Shown piece by piece: positions 22,524 through 33,450 of a DNA stretch of 64,000 nucleotides. The DNA lies in the NCBI RefSeq assembly GCF_014633365.1, contig NC_068344.1:10927669-10991668 (forward strand), read 5' to 3'. Both the position numbers and the translations under genes were made by a program. Positions within the stretch are counted from its first letter, which is position 1; every line of letters starts with the position of its first letter. The notes below the pieces were generated by a model, which saw only the letters and a program-made list of their open reading frames with translations, had not been told where the DNA came from and did not search any database. The stretch is from Diospyros lotus. Taxonomy: Eukaryota > Streptophyta > Magnoliopsida > Ericales > Ebenaceae.

Positions 22524-24210
22524 AATAAATAATTAACTAAATAAATAAATAAATATCAATAAAGTTGGTATTTTAAGGAAAAATACGAGTAATATTTGGA
22601 CTCCAATAATAGTAATAATAGTTTGTGCATTTTATACTTTTGTTATGATATGTTTAACATTATTTCGTGAGATTATGTGCATACATCTTAGTATGAGCCT
22701 TGAGCATGACTTTATATGGAACACTACATATCATGTGCCAACATGTCTATGAGCATTACATTATGCGCGCCAGGCAATTAGTCTGTGGGGATCCCACCAG
22801 TTTCAGTTTCAGCTCAATTTATGAGTTACCCGCCTGGTGGCCACCATGGGGCTAGGGGCATATTGCCCACAATATGTGCTTATAGCTTTTATGTTTTCAT
22901 GATTCAGATCAGTCAGGTATGTATTACAGTTATGCGGGCCTATGAGTCAAAGTTGCATACCTGCATTTAGTTTACAGTTATGTGTATTACATTTTGTGAA
23001 TGCTTACAGATAGAGGTTATACTCAATAGAAGTTCAGTAAGTAATTTTTCAGTATCGATATTCTTTTATTCAACTTTAGTTATTCTTTCTAACTTATTAC
23101 TTGTTGGACTTTATAGCTCACCTTGTACTCTTGACCATTCCAAGTCCTAACGGGGGAGTACCAGATGTGGGGCCTAGCAGCAGTGGTCAGTAGTGTGTGT
23201 ACGTAGAGCCGCTCAAGATCAAAGATGTCTGGGAGTTTAGTCAATTTGTTAGTTTAATAGTGTCTTGTTAGTTTAGTGTTATTTTATGTTTCAGTTGTGG
23301 GATTCTCGCTTAAACAGAGTTTATGATTTTTAGTTATATTAACTCAGAGTTTTTAATTCAGTTTGATTGAGAGGCTCAGTTATAGTATCGGATTTCAGTT
23401 TATCAGATAGTTTTATTTTATTTTATTTTATTTTACATATTTTCCCCATAACACCTATTCTCGGGTAGTCTAGGAGATGGGGTGTTACAGACAATGGGAG
23501 CACCCACAATTTTATTGATGAGGGAATGACTAAGAGGATGAAATGCCAATTAGCTAATACACAACCCCTATCAATCACTATGGCCAATGGGAATAAAATG
23601 GTGAGCAAATCTGGTTGTTTGTGTTTTTGTTGGGAGATATAGGGGGGAGACTTCCAAGCTAATATGAGATTGCTTAAATTGGGGGGCTGCTATATCGTAT
23701 TGGGGGTTAATTGGATGAGAGGAGTTAGTCCAATTAGCTTTAATTTTAACAAAATGGAGGTGACTTTGGAAAAAGATTGGAGGAGGGTGGTGTTACAAGG
23801 AAACATGGAAGTGGGGACCTATAAATTAATTAACGGGAAAAAGTTACAACAATTTTTTAGTAGGAAGATTTCTCAGATGGCGCAATTATTTTCAATTGAA
23901 GCCACAGAGCACTATGAAACAGAAGAGGGACACATCTCTAGGCCTAACTACAAACCACCTACAACCACTTAATAGGTACATGAAATGACTTTACCTGATT
24001 TATTATTAGTTGACTATTAGGATTTCTTTGTAGAGCCTAAATCATTACCCCCCAAGAGGTCTTTGGACCATTCCATACCCCTCTAACCAAATGTTAACCT
24101 AGTGAACATCAAATCCTAGGGATACCCACCAAAGCTTAATGTTGAGTGCAAAAATTAAAATTATGTCATATGGTTGATTGGCCTTCTCACACGGGTAATC
24201 ATATCTATGA

Positions 24211-24940
24211 TTGAATGATGCATAGATAAAAGATAGTTTTAAGCATATTAGAAAAGAAAGTTAAAGAGAGCTTAAGCTTGAAATGAAATTTCCTTAGTAA
24301 CACATCAAGATGAGTCTACAATTATATCTAAGTAGTCGAGAGGTGAAGATTTCTCTTCTCACCTTATCTGTCTCAGAGTGCCAAGTGAAAGTCTTGTTTA
24401 CAAAATTTGTGTGAAAAGTAGAGTTGAGCACTCAAGTTAGATGGTTAATGTATCTGAACTATCACCTATATTATATTTGTTTTTTAGCAGAGCTCCACAG
24501 GAAAAAAAAAAAAAAGAAAAATACTATATCATATGTTTTTACCATGTGTGCAATACTCAACCAAAATAGGGTAACGAAAGATATAGACCACTTATTTCAG
24601 TTGTGTAAAACCTTCAAGGTCACAAGGATGTTGTAATAATACCCTTAGTCCTTTAATTGTTTCATAAAGTTATAATTCAATGATGCTATCTTAGAATGCT
24701 ATCTAGGATCATGTAAGATTCGAATAGATGGAACATATCTAGAAAAACAATTGAGTTATGATAGAAAGATTCTAGGAGGAATGGAGGACCATTTGAGTCT
24801 CATATTTGACTGTATTCATAAGTCAACCAATTATATTTTATGCATTAAATCATAATTGTGTTGTTTCTTGAATATAACAATAAAAATTTGTTTGTTTAGG
24901 AGAAACTCAACAAGCAGTTGGTAGGGCCTGGCAGAAGAAT
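24211..24940. other. Retroelement-like sequence, unresolved
   Basis: Continues from the gypsy relic but no RT catalytic motif (YxDD) or RNase H could be identified through the stops. It may be further decayed pol or an unrelated insertion. Confidence 0.3.
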
Positions 24941-26520
24941 AAGGCTATGTCAGAAGACCAACAATGAAAAAAGCCATGGACCGTCCGAGGTAAGGCTCGA
25001 TCTGTTGTCTAGGAAAGCAGAGGTTTAGCCGAAAAGAAGTGGTCACAATCACCCAAGAGAGCCTCTGTTGTTTGATAGAATTAATGTGTTTCTAGAAGAG
25101 ATTTGCAAGACAGAGGCAAGTTAGAAGACACGTAGGGATTTCTCCCATGCAAGCCTTCCGATGCTAAAGTCAAACAATCTCATAGCAGAGTCTAGAATGC
25201 AGTATATAGTGAAATGCTATGCAAATGTCTGGGAAAAGGAATTTCTCCGAGAGAAATAATGTTGTCAGGTGTCTGGGGTGTGAAAGGTTGCCCAGAATGA
25301 AAAAGAGTAGAGAGAGAAAGTCTAAAAGTTGGAAAAAAAACCTCGAAATATGAGGGGTGAAGGGATATTTATACCCATCATTTGGTGATTGCGACACATG
25401 AAATGCACATGCAGGAACAAGGTGCCCTTTAGGATGGAAAACGAGGTGTTTGTCCCAAATGCAAATGATGTTGTCTCGGGGTTAAGCTGAAAAAAAGGCC
25501 TTCGTGAGAAACCCTTCTGAATGAGAGGTCCTCTTGGGAAAAGAAAGTCTAAAGCAGGCGGGCCATGTTGTATTAAACAATGTGGGGTAGAGTTGTTATG
25601 GGAGATAAGTCTCCCTAGATCTCATCCGGGAGCTTAGCTTGATCAGATGGACTATTAACTTGCAAGATATAGCTCAAGGAAGTAGGTCCTGGGAAAATTG
25701 TCTGGTGATCTCCTAGAAAAGATTGACCTGGTAAAACCCTTCTGAAGAGCGACTTTTTTCTAAGGATTTTGCCTTCTTCGAGAGAACTCCCCTCGGAGGA
25801 AAGACTACAACAATGGCTCCTCACTTTGCTTTGATTGAAAATAAGAGAAAAGAGTATATTGAATGTAAGGAGTTATTCTGAAGAGGGCAAGACTTGCTAT
25901 GGATACGCAATTTGGTCGAGGGATAAAGGGAAGGTTATTATCAATCCGGGAGAAGGGTGCAGGATGGTTGTTCGGGAGAACCACGTGTGCAATTGATCAA
26001 AGAGAGTCCTACATTGCTAATCTGGGAAAGACATGTGATTACATGTCGACTTGCCTTTTAGGTATAAGGTTCATAAATAGCGTGGGCTTCCTCTGTGGGC
26101 TCCCTCTTCTTGTCTTTACATCTACCAAGACTCTTGCACATCCATACCATCTTAGAGAACTATTTCGTCTCGAAAGAGATTTGTCTTTGTCTTGAGGAAT
26201 CTGATTAGTTATCCCAAGAAGTCTTTCCCGAAAGAACTGATCTCAAAGAAATCATACTAAATCATCCATGAATCCCAATTTGTTGAGGAAATGATAAGAA
26301 CGAAGTTTGTCCTCTTTTAAGGTGAGCAGAAAAAAAATATCAATTACCGAAGATGCAGAGAGGCTCAGGAAGGCATTTGGGATGCCATGCTCGTGGTAGC
26401 CGAGAAAGCCAAAGAAGGGGGAGAGGACAACACACGTTGAAGGGGGAGGCATAGTTGTTCATAAAGATAGCCTAAGGATAGGATTGAGGTTTCCCCCTCT
26501 ACCTATTCAGGATGCAATTC
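24941..26520 (+). mobile_element. LTR-like sequence upstream of the gag-like ORF
   Basis: Word-rich sequence (GAGAGGTCCTC, CTTCTGAA, GAAAGAACTG) with a TATA-like motif near 26075 (ttcataaatagcg), followed by a pyrimidine-rich leader. Its position directly before the gag-like ORF fits a 5' LTR and leader of one non-autonomous element. The termini were not found. Confidence 0.4.
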
Positions 26521-27037
26521 CTAAGAGAAAGAATGTTGACGCCTGCCTAACTACATCCCAATGGGTGCCCTGAGTTAGTTGGTTTCTTTGTTCAATGTAA
26601 GAATAAGGCATGGAGACTACAACCGAACTATTCAACAGCTTCTTCCACTTTAGGGCCATGAAAGAAAGAAAAGGGTTATTTAGGTTGCAAAAGGCAAGAA
26701 GCAATAATAAACCTTTGAAGAAGGTGGACCATTTTGAATTAGGGTGGATAGTGGTGAGGTCGTCAATGTCTTGGCAAGCTCCTCGATCTTGGTGTATCGA
26801 AGAGGCGAGAAAAGATGTGCCTAACACGCAAAAAGTTCAATTGGTGATAGGGAAAAACTAGGCCATTATCGACTAGCTTCTAAGAGAAAGGTCGGTCGTC
26901 CTCTTAGATCTCCTTACTGATGACCATATGAGGAGCGTTGGCTGGTCTATTGTGGAGAAAGGCAGTTCGTCAAGGCCAGTGGTACCCTGAGGCCCCGTTC
27001 CTTAGGAAGAAAGAAGAGAAGATAAGGACGACGGTGA

Positions 27038-27062
27038 CAATGATGATGATGATGATGATGAC
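27038..27062. repeat. (ATG)n microsatellite encoding an acidic run
   Basis: A GAT-repeat tract within the decayed gag-like ORF, giving poly-Asp in the reading frame. Confidence 0.8.
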
Positions 27063-27245
27063 GAGGATGAAAAAAATGCTTACATTTTCAAACAATGGTT
27101 AAAGCAATTGCGACAACAACAACATTGTCTGTAACAGTAACAATAGCAGTAGCAATAGCTATCGTAGTAGCAACAGGAGCAAGAGCAAGAGGTTGCTGAA
27201 AGCCAAGGGGAGACTAAAGTCCCCTTGGTAAGAAGAGGCAAGAGG

Positions 27246-28303
27246 TGTAACATCCCGCATCGAACGATATGAAGGACCGGAACAACTTACCCTAATGGGT
27301 CTATGCGAACTTCTTAAAGGGTCACCCATCCTTGAACTTCCCTAGCTCAAGCACGCTTAATCTGGGAGTTCTTTGCCTACATTCAGTCCAAAAGGTATTC
27401 AGCTGATATTCCTTCATTTCTTACTTATCCTCGATATATACTACCCTTCTTTGGGCTCTTGGGGTGTTACATTCTCCCCCGCCCCCTTTTGAGTACATGA
27501 CATGCTCGTGATGCGACCTTACAATTGGTCCCACACCTTCTCTCCTTTAGGGGCTGCCATCCTAGAAGCCTGCCAGGAGTCGCTCCTTATACAGGCCATC
27601 GCGCCCTGACGCCACTCCTCACCCTCATCGAACCTCCTTCACCAAGGGTTAGCTCTGATACCACTTGTAACATCCTGCATCGAGCGATATAAAGGATTAG
27701 AACAACTTACCCTGATGGGTTTACATGAACTTCCTAGAGAGTCACCCATCCTTGAACTTTCTCAGCTCAAGCACGCTTAACCCAGGAGTTCTTTGCCTAA
27801 ATTTAGACCAAAAGGTATCCAACTATGTTATTTCCTTTCTTACACTATCCTCGATATATACTAACTTATTTGGGCTCTCGGGGTATTACATTCTCCCCCC
27901 ATTAAGCACATGACATCCTTATCATGTGACCTTAGAACTAATCCCAGATCTACTCCCATTTGGGGTTGCCATCCTAGAAGCCTGCCAAAAGTCGCTCTTT
28001 GTACAGGCTCTCAAGCCCCTGCACCACTCCCCACCCTCATCGGATCGCTTTCACCAAGGGCCGGCTCTGATACCACTTGTAATATCCTGTATCAAGTGAT
28101 AGGAAGGACTGGAACAACTTACCCTAATGGGCCTACGTGAACTTCCCAGGGGGTCACCCATTCCTGAACTTCCCCAGCTCAAGCACGCTTAATTTGAGAG
28201 TTCTTTACCTACATTCAGCCCAAAAGGTATCCAATTGGTGTTGTTTCTTTTCTTACTTATCCTCCATATATACTACCCATCTCTGGGCTCTTGGGGTATT
28301 ACA
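27246..28303 (-). mobile_element. Cassandra-like TRIM complex with three LTRs and two internal domains
   Basis: Three 225-226-bp LTR copies on the - strand (27246-27471, 27666-27890, 28078-28303) alternate with two short internal domains (about 194 and 187 bp). On the - strand each LTR starts TGTAATACCCC or TGTAACACCCC and ends ATGTTACA or a close variant. Each internal domain starts with TGGTATCAGAGC, the primer-binding site complementary to initiator tRNA-Met. Each LTR contains a 5S-like block (GTTAAGCGTGCTTGA..., GGATGGGTGAC). Flanks are agagg and agaag, a duplication with one mismatch. The LTR-int-LTR-int-LTR form fits unequal recombination between TRIM copies. Confidence 0.88.
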
Positions 28304-28401
28304 AGAAGACACATGTTGATGCTCGAGGCAATGCTGGCTCTTCAAATCGACCGCCACCTACTAACCTTCCTCCTTCACCACCCAATACTAGCCTTCGAGG
28401 G
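28304..28401 (+). other. Short piece of the gag-like ORF between two insertions
   Basis: About 90 bp in frame with the gag-like ORF on both sides (a Pro-rich segment, PPPTNLPPSPPN). It ends in gaggg (28397-28401), the target duplication of the solo LTR that follows. Confidence 0.6.
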
Positions 28402-29283
28402 TGAAAAAATGCACCAACGCTTAGTGTATCACGCAAGGGAGTCATTGTGATTTTCAAAACTTTTTCAAAAACACATGCACGTAGCGGAAAAAAAAAAAAA
28501 AAAAAAAAAAAACTTGCAAGACTAAGTATAGATAGCCATATGCAAAATAAATGCATCAAAACAAAAAAAAAGAAGTAATGGTTACCTCACTCCATTGAGA
28601 TGCTGTCGATTGCGCCTGTGTTGCACTTGGACCCGAACTCTTTTGGGCATAAGCAAGCTCCCATGAACAACCTCTTTCCAAGCTAGTCTACTCTGGTACC
28701 TGCTTCTTAGCTAACCAAGCTAACCCTATAGCCATAAAGACCAAGTCAGCCCATACCTAGGCAACACTAGAACCCTTTGCCTCACCCACATGCTAAATAA
28801 GTGAGGATGAATAAGGCTTCAAGTGGTGCTAGGTTCTCCTCAAACGAAGTCGACGGTCATCTCATGACCTTTGGATTAATAGAAACAAGGGAGCTAGGAA
28901 ATGAGAGAAGATGATGGAGCAAAAGGAAGAAGATGAAGAGCAAAAGAAGGGGTTGAGCCTTTGCTTTTTTTTCAAATCGATCGAAAGGAGAATGGAGCAA
29001 GGCATGTAAGGGAAGTTGTTCCTTTCTCATTTTATTCTCCTTATTCTCCCTCCTCATTTATTGCGCTTTAGAACATATCAGGCATTCGATAGAGTATTTA
29101 ATGCTCAGCCGATTAAAACGACGGAAAAAGAACACGCGAAATCAATCCTGTTTAGTGAAATTATCAATCATTCTAACTAACCAACTCACTAGTATACAAT
29201 CAAACTATCGACCGTTTAAAAACATTGTCAATCGTTTCATGCGTTTAGTTCCAAGTTTCACCAAATTGCATCAAAGTCCACCG

Positions 29284-29430
29284 CTAACTCTTAACGGAAC
29301 CTAGACTTCTTGTCAACTCTTAATGGCATGCATGTTAACTCTTAACGGTCTCCCTCTGTTAACTCTTAAGAGTTTGTTGATCCATTAGTTAACTCTTAAT
29401 GAGACATCCATTACCATCATTAACTCCTAA
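29284..29430. repeat. Array of the word (G)TTAACTCTTAA
   Basis: Six copies in about 150 bp (ctaactcttaacgg, tcaactcttaatgg, gttaactcttaacgg, gttaactcttaagag, gttaactcttaatgag, ttaactcctaatg). The flanking bases vary, so this is a word array and not a strict tandem repeat. Confidence 0.75.
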
Positions 29431-30046
29431 TGATTATCAAGAACACATGACAGCTAAGAACCATTAATCCAATGTATTACCTAGTTTGTGTGTGACTTTC
29501 TAGGCTCACTGCCATAAAGCAATCAAGACATGCCAAACTCTTTGACGCTGACCGATCACTTTGATCTACTATGAGAAACTCTATATTTCCTCACAACACC
29601 TCGAAAAGTCTTAAGTGATCTCCATCATAATGTTAGGATGATTTTAATGGAAATGGAGTCAATACTTTAGGTACACCTATTAGGGCTTTCGATTATCGTA
29701 TACTATAATCCTTTCACTAATTAACATCTTGACTGAGTGAGAGCCATAAACTAATTAAACTCATAGGACTTAGTGGCTATGTTAAGATCTAATATAGTGT
29801 GATTGAGATGACACATCGAAACTCCTTCTGACATCAAAAATGCCTTTCCGATCATATACACCTTGGCTAAGGGTTTTCCAACCACAACCAACTGTAACAA
29901 CATAGGATGTTCACCTCATGTCGGAGGTTAATGGATCCTATCAGCAAGCATTTGCCTCTATAAACTACTACACAGAGACCACACAAAAAACATTCCCATC
30001 TCTCACATCGGATGATTCTTCTCAACGGAAAATCTTTAACACCAAT

Positions 30047-30707
30047 TGTAATACTCCGAGAGCCCAGAGAAGTTAGAATATATCGAGGATAGTGTAAGAA
30101 AGGAAACAACACCAGCTGGATACCTTTTGGGCTGAATGTTGGCAAAGAACTCTCAAGTTAAGCGTGCTTGACCTGGGATAATCCAGGGATGGGTGACCCC
30201 CCTGGGAAGTTCGTGTAGGCCCATCAGGGTAAGTTGTTTCGGTCCTTTCTATTGCTCGAATGGGATGTTACAAATGGTATCAGAGCCGACCCCCGAGCCT
30301 CTGAGCGCGGTGGTGGGGCAAACCTCAGCGAGGAGGCTGAGTCCCGAGGGGGGTGTGAGGCCCCTATGGGGGGTGCGTGTAGGCACCTTAGGCGAATCCC
30401 ACATCGGCCATGCACGGGGGAGATCTGGGACTAGTTGTAAGGTCGCATGACGAGGACGTCATGTGCTTAAGGGGGGGAGAATGTAATACCCCGAGAGCCC
30501 AGAGAAGTTAGAATATATCGAGGATAGTGTAAGAAAGTAAACAACACCAGCTGGATACCTTTTGGGCTGAATGTTGGCAAAGAACTCTCAAGTTAAGCGT
30601 GCTTGACCTGGGGTAATCCAGGGATGGGTGACCCCCCTGGGAAGTTCGTGTAGGCCCATCAGGGTAAGTTGTTCCGGTCCTTCCTATTGCTCGAATGGGA
30701 TGTTACA
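30047..30707 (+). mobile_element. Complete Cassandra-like TRIM retrotransposon
   Basis: 661 bp: 5' LTR 30047-30272, internal domain 30273-30481, 3' LTR 30482-30707. Both LTRs are 226 bp, start TGTAATAC and end GATGTTACA, and differ at about five positions. The perfect 5-bp duplication ccaat lies at 30042-30046 and 30708-30712. The internal domain opens with AATGGTATCAGAGCC (initiator tRNA-Met primer-binding site) and closes with a purine-rich tract, AAGGGGGGGAGAA. It has no ORF of its own. Each LTR holds a 5S-rRNA-derived block, the hallmark of Cassandra. Confidence 0.93.
30146..30215 (+). promoter_or_regulatory. 5S-rRNA-like Pol III promoter region in the TRIM 5' LTR
   Basis: AAGTTAAGCGTGCTTGACC, then GGGATGGGTGACCCCCC and TGGGAAGTTCGTG, match the order of box A, intermediate element and box C of plant 5S rRNA. 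An equivalent block lies in the 3' LTR at about 30581-30650. Cassandra elements are known for this feature. Confidence 0.85.
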
Positions 30708-31975
30708 CCAATGCTCAAGACAACTCTGCTGCCTCTAGTTTGAGGACCAGATACACAATCTAAAACTAGTAACAAATCATTAATCTTCCTAGCCATGTAA
30801 TCTGTTACAAGCGTCACATTTAGTAGATGTTTAACTAATACCTACCCACATGTCTATTATCTGCATCTCATGCAATATGGCATGTGACTTACTATTATTT
30901 ATCATTAATATCTCATACTAATCAAAGATATTAGCACATGTGCTACTTCATAATCAATTAATCATAGTCCCACTGAGAAATCTTAATGCTAGGAATACCT
31001 TTAAAAAATTCTATGTTATAGATCTTTGTCACATATTCTTAACAAGTTAAGAATAAGATCATCAAGAAATCTAGTAATTCATTCATACACAATTTGGAGA
31101 GAAATGAATGGAGAAATGACTATTTTATTAATTGCAAGAATATCATACGTGTAACCGTATTACATACTAGATGTCATCTAAATCTAGCATTAGGGTATAT
31201 ATCACTAACAGAGGGACATCCCAATCTGCAGAGGATAAGGTTAGGTTGAGGTTTGATGCCATGGCCCTTGAAAGATACACCAATAGGGACGAGCTACTTG
31301 TCACCTGCCTTTCCCTCAATTGCTAGCACATGAGAGTGTGATATTGGCCTTCGAGGTGGCTTTTCAATAGCCAATGTTTTCAGAACTTCCCCCTGTGCAT
31401 GAATGAGAAATGTTGTTGCCAGATAATCAACGATTGTGATGGGTGAATTTTAGCGTTTACCCCAGGCTATTGAATACCGATATCGTGATAGACCCAAGGG
31501 TCAAGGTGAAACTCATTTATGGATGATCTCCCCGAGATGAGAAGGATTTCTTCAAGCAAGCTCCTAAAGATATGGACCGAGCCAAGAGGCTAATAATTGA
31601 GGTGACACATTTCTAACAAAGTCTAACCTTTCTAGTTGCAAATATTGATTTTGACTTTGATTTTTTGACACGCTAACTATGTTGTTTGCAGGGTGCTTAG
31701 GCAATGATCATTGCTAACGCGAATAGTTGGGTGGGCCTCGTGCGAGCTCAAGGGGACTATTACAGAAGGATTAACAAAACCACGTGATGGTTGGAAGAGC
31801 TTCAACTCCTCCAAAGGTGCATCCGAGATCTCGAAGCAGCCCAAGGCCAAGTCCAAAGCCTTAGGGCAAAGGTTGAGGAGCTAAAAATATGGAATCAATC
31901 CTTGGAGAGAGAATACGAAGGAATAAAGCTCACGAAAGAAGAGCAACATAAAGTAATGGAAGCGATTTAAGCCTA

Positions 31976-33442
31976 TTACTTGATTTAGGTCCAACCCTAC
32001 TTGAGTAATACTTTTGTTTTATTCAAGTAATGTATTTCAGTACATCAACTTGTTAATGGATTACTCAAGCAATGCTAAGTTGTCACTCAAGTAATGCTTT
32101 AATCATCGAATTTCTTACCCTATGTTACTCGAGTAATAAATCTAGGTTACTCAAGTAATATCTATTCAGTCTTAGTAATTCCTATGTTATTCAAGTAATA
32201 TTTTCCATACTTGACTATTATTTTACAACTTGCAATTCTTTTGTAGGTTTGCTCGATTAACTTCTCAAGTTACTCGAGCGATCATGTAACCTTTTTCTAT
32301 AATCGTTGTGTCAATTGATGATGATTCCCAGAACTACTTGAGGAATCATTGGTTTCATTTCATGTCTCAATTTTTCATAATTCTAATAGGTTTTCTGCGA
32401 ATTTCAATTTTAAGTTTAAAATGACAATATTAAGGGAATACAAATCAAGACATCAAACAAATCATATTAATAATATGCATCTGAGTACAAATCATCCAAT
32501 CAACATAATCACTCAAGATTGCAATTCATATGCATTTGAACACTCACCACAAGTCATCAACACACAAGTAATAATCATCCCACACTTTTAATTGTCAATC
32601 ATCAAAGCACTATAGATGAACATATATATATATATATATCCAAATAATCAACCAATTAAGCTTGAAATTTGCAAATTGTCATGAAACAAAATTTCAAGTA
32701 AACTTCATCATTACCATGAATTTCACATTCATCATGTAAACATTTATTCTATTTGTAAGTATCAAAACTTACATGTCTACACAAACAATGAACACAAATT
32801 AATTCATGAGGGTACTTACTCATGAGCACATATTCACAATATAATCAATTAGTGCTTTCACTATCATATTATCAATAATGCATGTTAAATGATTCCTATA
32901 TATATCTTATTCATTAGAAGAGTCAAAGTCGGTATCAACTGAGTAATCCTAAGAACAATTATTAATTTCCAGGGATTCTCATAAAGATGAAACATTCAAC
33001 TATTGACTCATGATCACTGAAGTAATACCTTTGTGTTAATTACTTGAGTAATGTACCTAGTACATTAATTCATACTTGAGTTTTCTTACACTATTACTTG
33101 AGTAATAGTTTAAGACGGCAATGCTATGTTGCCCACTGCCGGGCAACATAGCATTGTTGTAGTTTAAGATATTGTAAATGAGGAATGTTAAATGAGTTAC
33201 TCGAATAATCCTTAACTTGATTTTTGTATGATTTCTTATGTTACTCGAGTATAGTTTTTCACTTACTTGATTAACTTTTAACTGCTTGCAGTAGTTTGAT
33301 AGATTACTCAATCAATGCTTTCTATTATTTGAGTAATTTTTTAACTACTTACAGTTTCTTGTTTTATTACTCGAGTCTTTGACAAATTTACTCGAGTAAT
33401 TTACGTCCCTTTGTTGAAATGTTTTGTGTATCTCAATATCCG
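31976..33442 (+). repeat. Dispersed array of the palindrome TTACTCGAGTAA and variants
   Basis: In two clusters (about 31976-32280 and 33005-33405) the words TTACTCGAGTAA, TTACTTGAGTAA, TTACTCAAGTAA, ATTCAAGTAATG and similar recur roughly 18 times with irregular spacing. The sequence between them is unrelated. The 32300-33000 middle has a few words only and an (AT)n run near 32623. The array follows the gag-like ORF, so it may belong to the 3' part of that element. Confidence 0.75.
33116..33159. mobile_element. 44-bp fold-back MITE with a 10-bp target duplication
   Basis: A 44-bp insertion flanked by identical 10-bp repeats, tagtttaaga, at 33106-33115 and 33160-33169. The insertion folds into a 15-bp perfect stem (AATGCTATGTTGCCC with GGGCAACATAGCATT) around a 6-nt loop. 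The stem sequence matches the ends of the larger element at 51113-51259. The 10-bp duplication suggests the Mutator-like superfamily. Confidence 0.75.
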
Positions 33443-33450
33443 AGTATAAT

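Larger units (their letters stand above)
18515..23489 (+). mobile_element. Long solo LTR (about 2.4 kb net) carrying a 5S-rRNA-like region, with a nested LTR
   Basis: It begins TGTAACAACCC and ends GGGGTGTTACA, and is flanked by a perfect 5-bp duplication, gacaa, at 18510-18514 and 23490-23494. Removing it and one duplication restores the gypsy protease motif, so the edges are certain. Net of the nested element (19721-22303) it is about 2.39 kb with no coding domains, so it is a solo LTR. A TATA box lies at about 18796 (ttatataagg). It contains an array of the palindrome CATTCGAATG and a 5S-rRNA-like segment (about 22400-22523). The TGTAAC..CCC start and length resemble long LTRs of Ty3/gypsy chromoviruses; that is inference. 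Confidence 0.85.
17221..24210 (+). pseudogene. Ty3/gypsy gag-protease-RT(N) relic, split by nested solo LTRs
   Basis: The left part (17221-18514) reads as gag: a coiled-coil start (ESMERRMEMMVDQKLE), then a retrotransposon gag core (PIFEGQKPRWWIMRCEKLF.., RVTLASAYL, W..F.KGLCRRF), a decayed zinc knuckle (CFRCRD) and the start of the aspartic protease ending VLID. The right part resumes at 23490 with NGSTHNFIDEGM, completing the protease D-S/N-G-S-T-H-N-F-I motif. It goes on to VLGVNWM and an RT-start region (FVEPKSLPPKR..DH, VNIKS.GYPPK) to about 24210. Premature stops occur throughout, and a 16-G run interrupts gag. The element at 18515-23489 inserted exactly in the protease motif. Confidence 0.8.
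28402..31210 (-). mobile_element. Solo LTR (about 2.1 kb net) carrying a nested Cassandra-like TRIM
   Basis: It is flanked by a perfect duplication, gaggg, at 28397-28401 and 31211-31215. On the - strand it starts TGTTAGTGATATATACCC and ends GCATTTTTTCA. Removing it restores the reading frame of the gag-like ORF around it. The interior has no coding domains and includes the complete TRIM at 30047-30707. On the + strand, 29284-29430 holds about six TTAACTCTTAA words. Near 28489-28512 there is a long A-run. The superfamily is not certain; the copia-like start is inference. Confidence 0.75.
26580..31975 (+). pseudogene. Gag-like ORF of a non-autonomous LTR element, split twice by insertions
   Basis: The frame reads MKERKGLFRLQKARSNNKPL...FELGWIVVRSS..W, an acidic block (poly-Asp at ~27035-27070), and a glutamine-rich block with many TAA/TAG. 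It then breaks at the TRIM complex (27246-28303), resumes for about 90 bp (a Pro-rich segment), breaks again at the solo LTR (28402-31210), and resumes (SAEDKVRLRFDAMALERYTN...). It ends in a coiled coil (31740-31970: LEELQLLQRCIRDLEAAQGQ..). Both insertion points join in frame when one target duplication is removed. The layout resembles plant putative gypsy-type transposon gag proteins; the family call is tentative. Many stops make it non-functional. Confidence 0.55.

Noticed and set aside
27120..27215. Stop-codon-rich Gln tract as evidence for a variant genetic code
   Set aside because: Both host genes use standard stops; decay of a dead retroelement explains it.
30146..30215. Possible genuine 5S rRNA gene
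   Set aside because: It lies within both LTRs of a TRIM, lacks the 5S 5' half, and has no T-run terminator; it is the Cassandra-type derived sequence.
31976..33405. Repeated short palindromes as a CRISPR array
   Set aside because: Spacing is irregular, repeats vary and are 12 bp, and the genome is a plant's.
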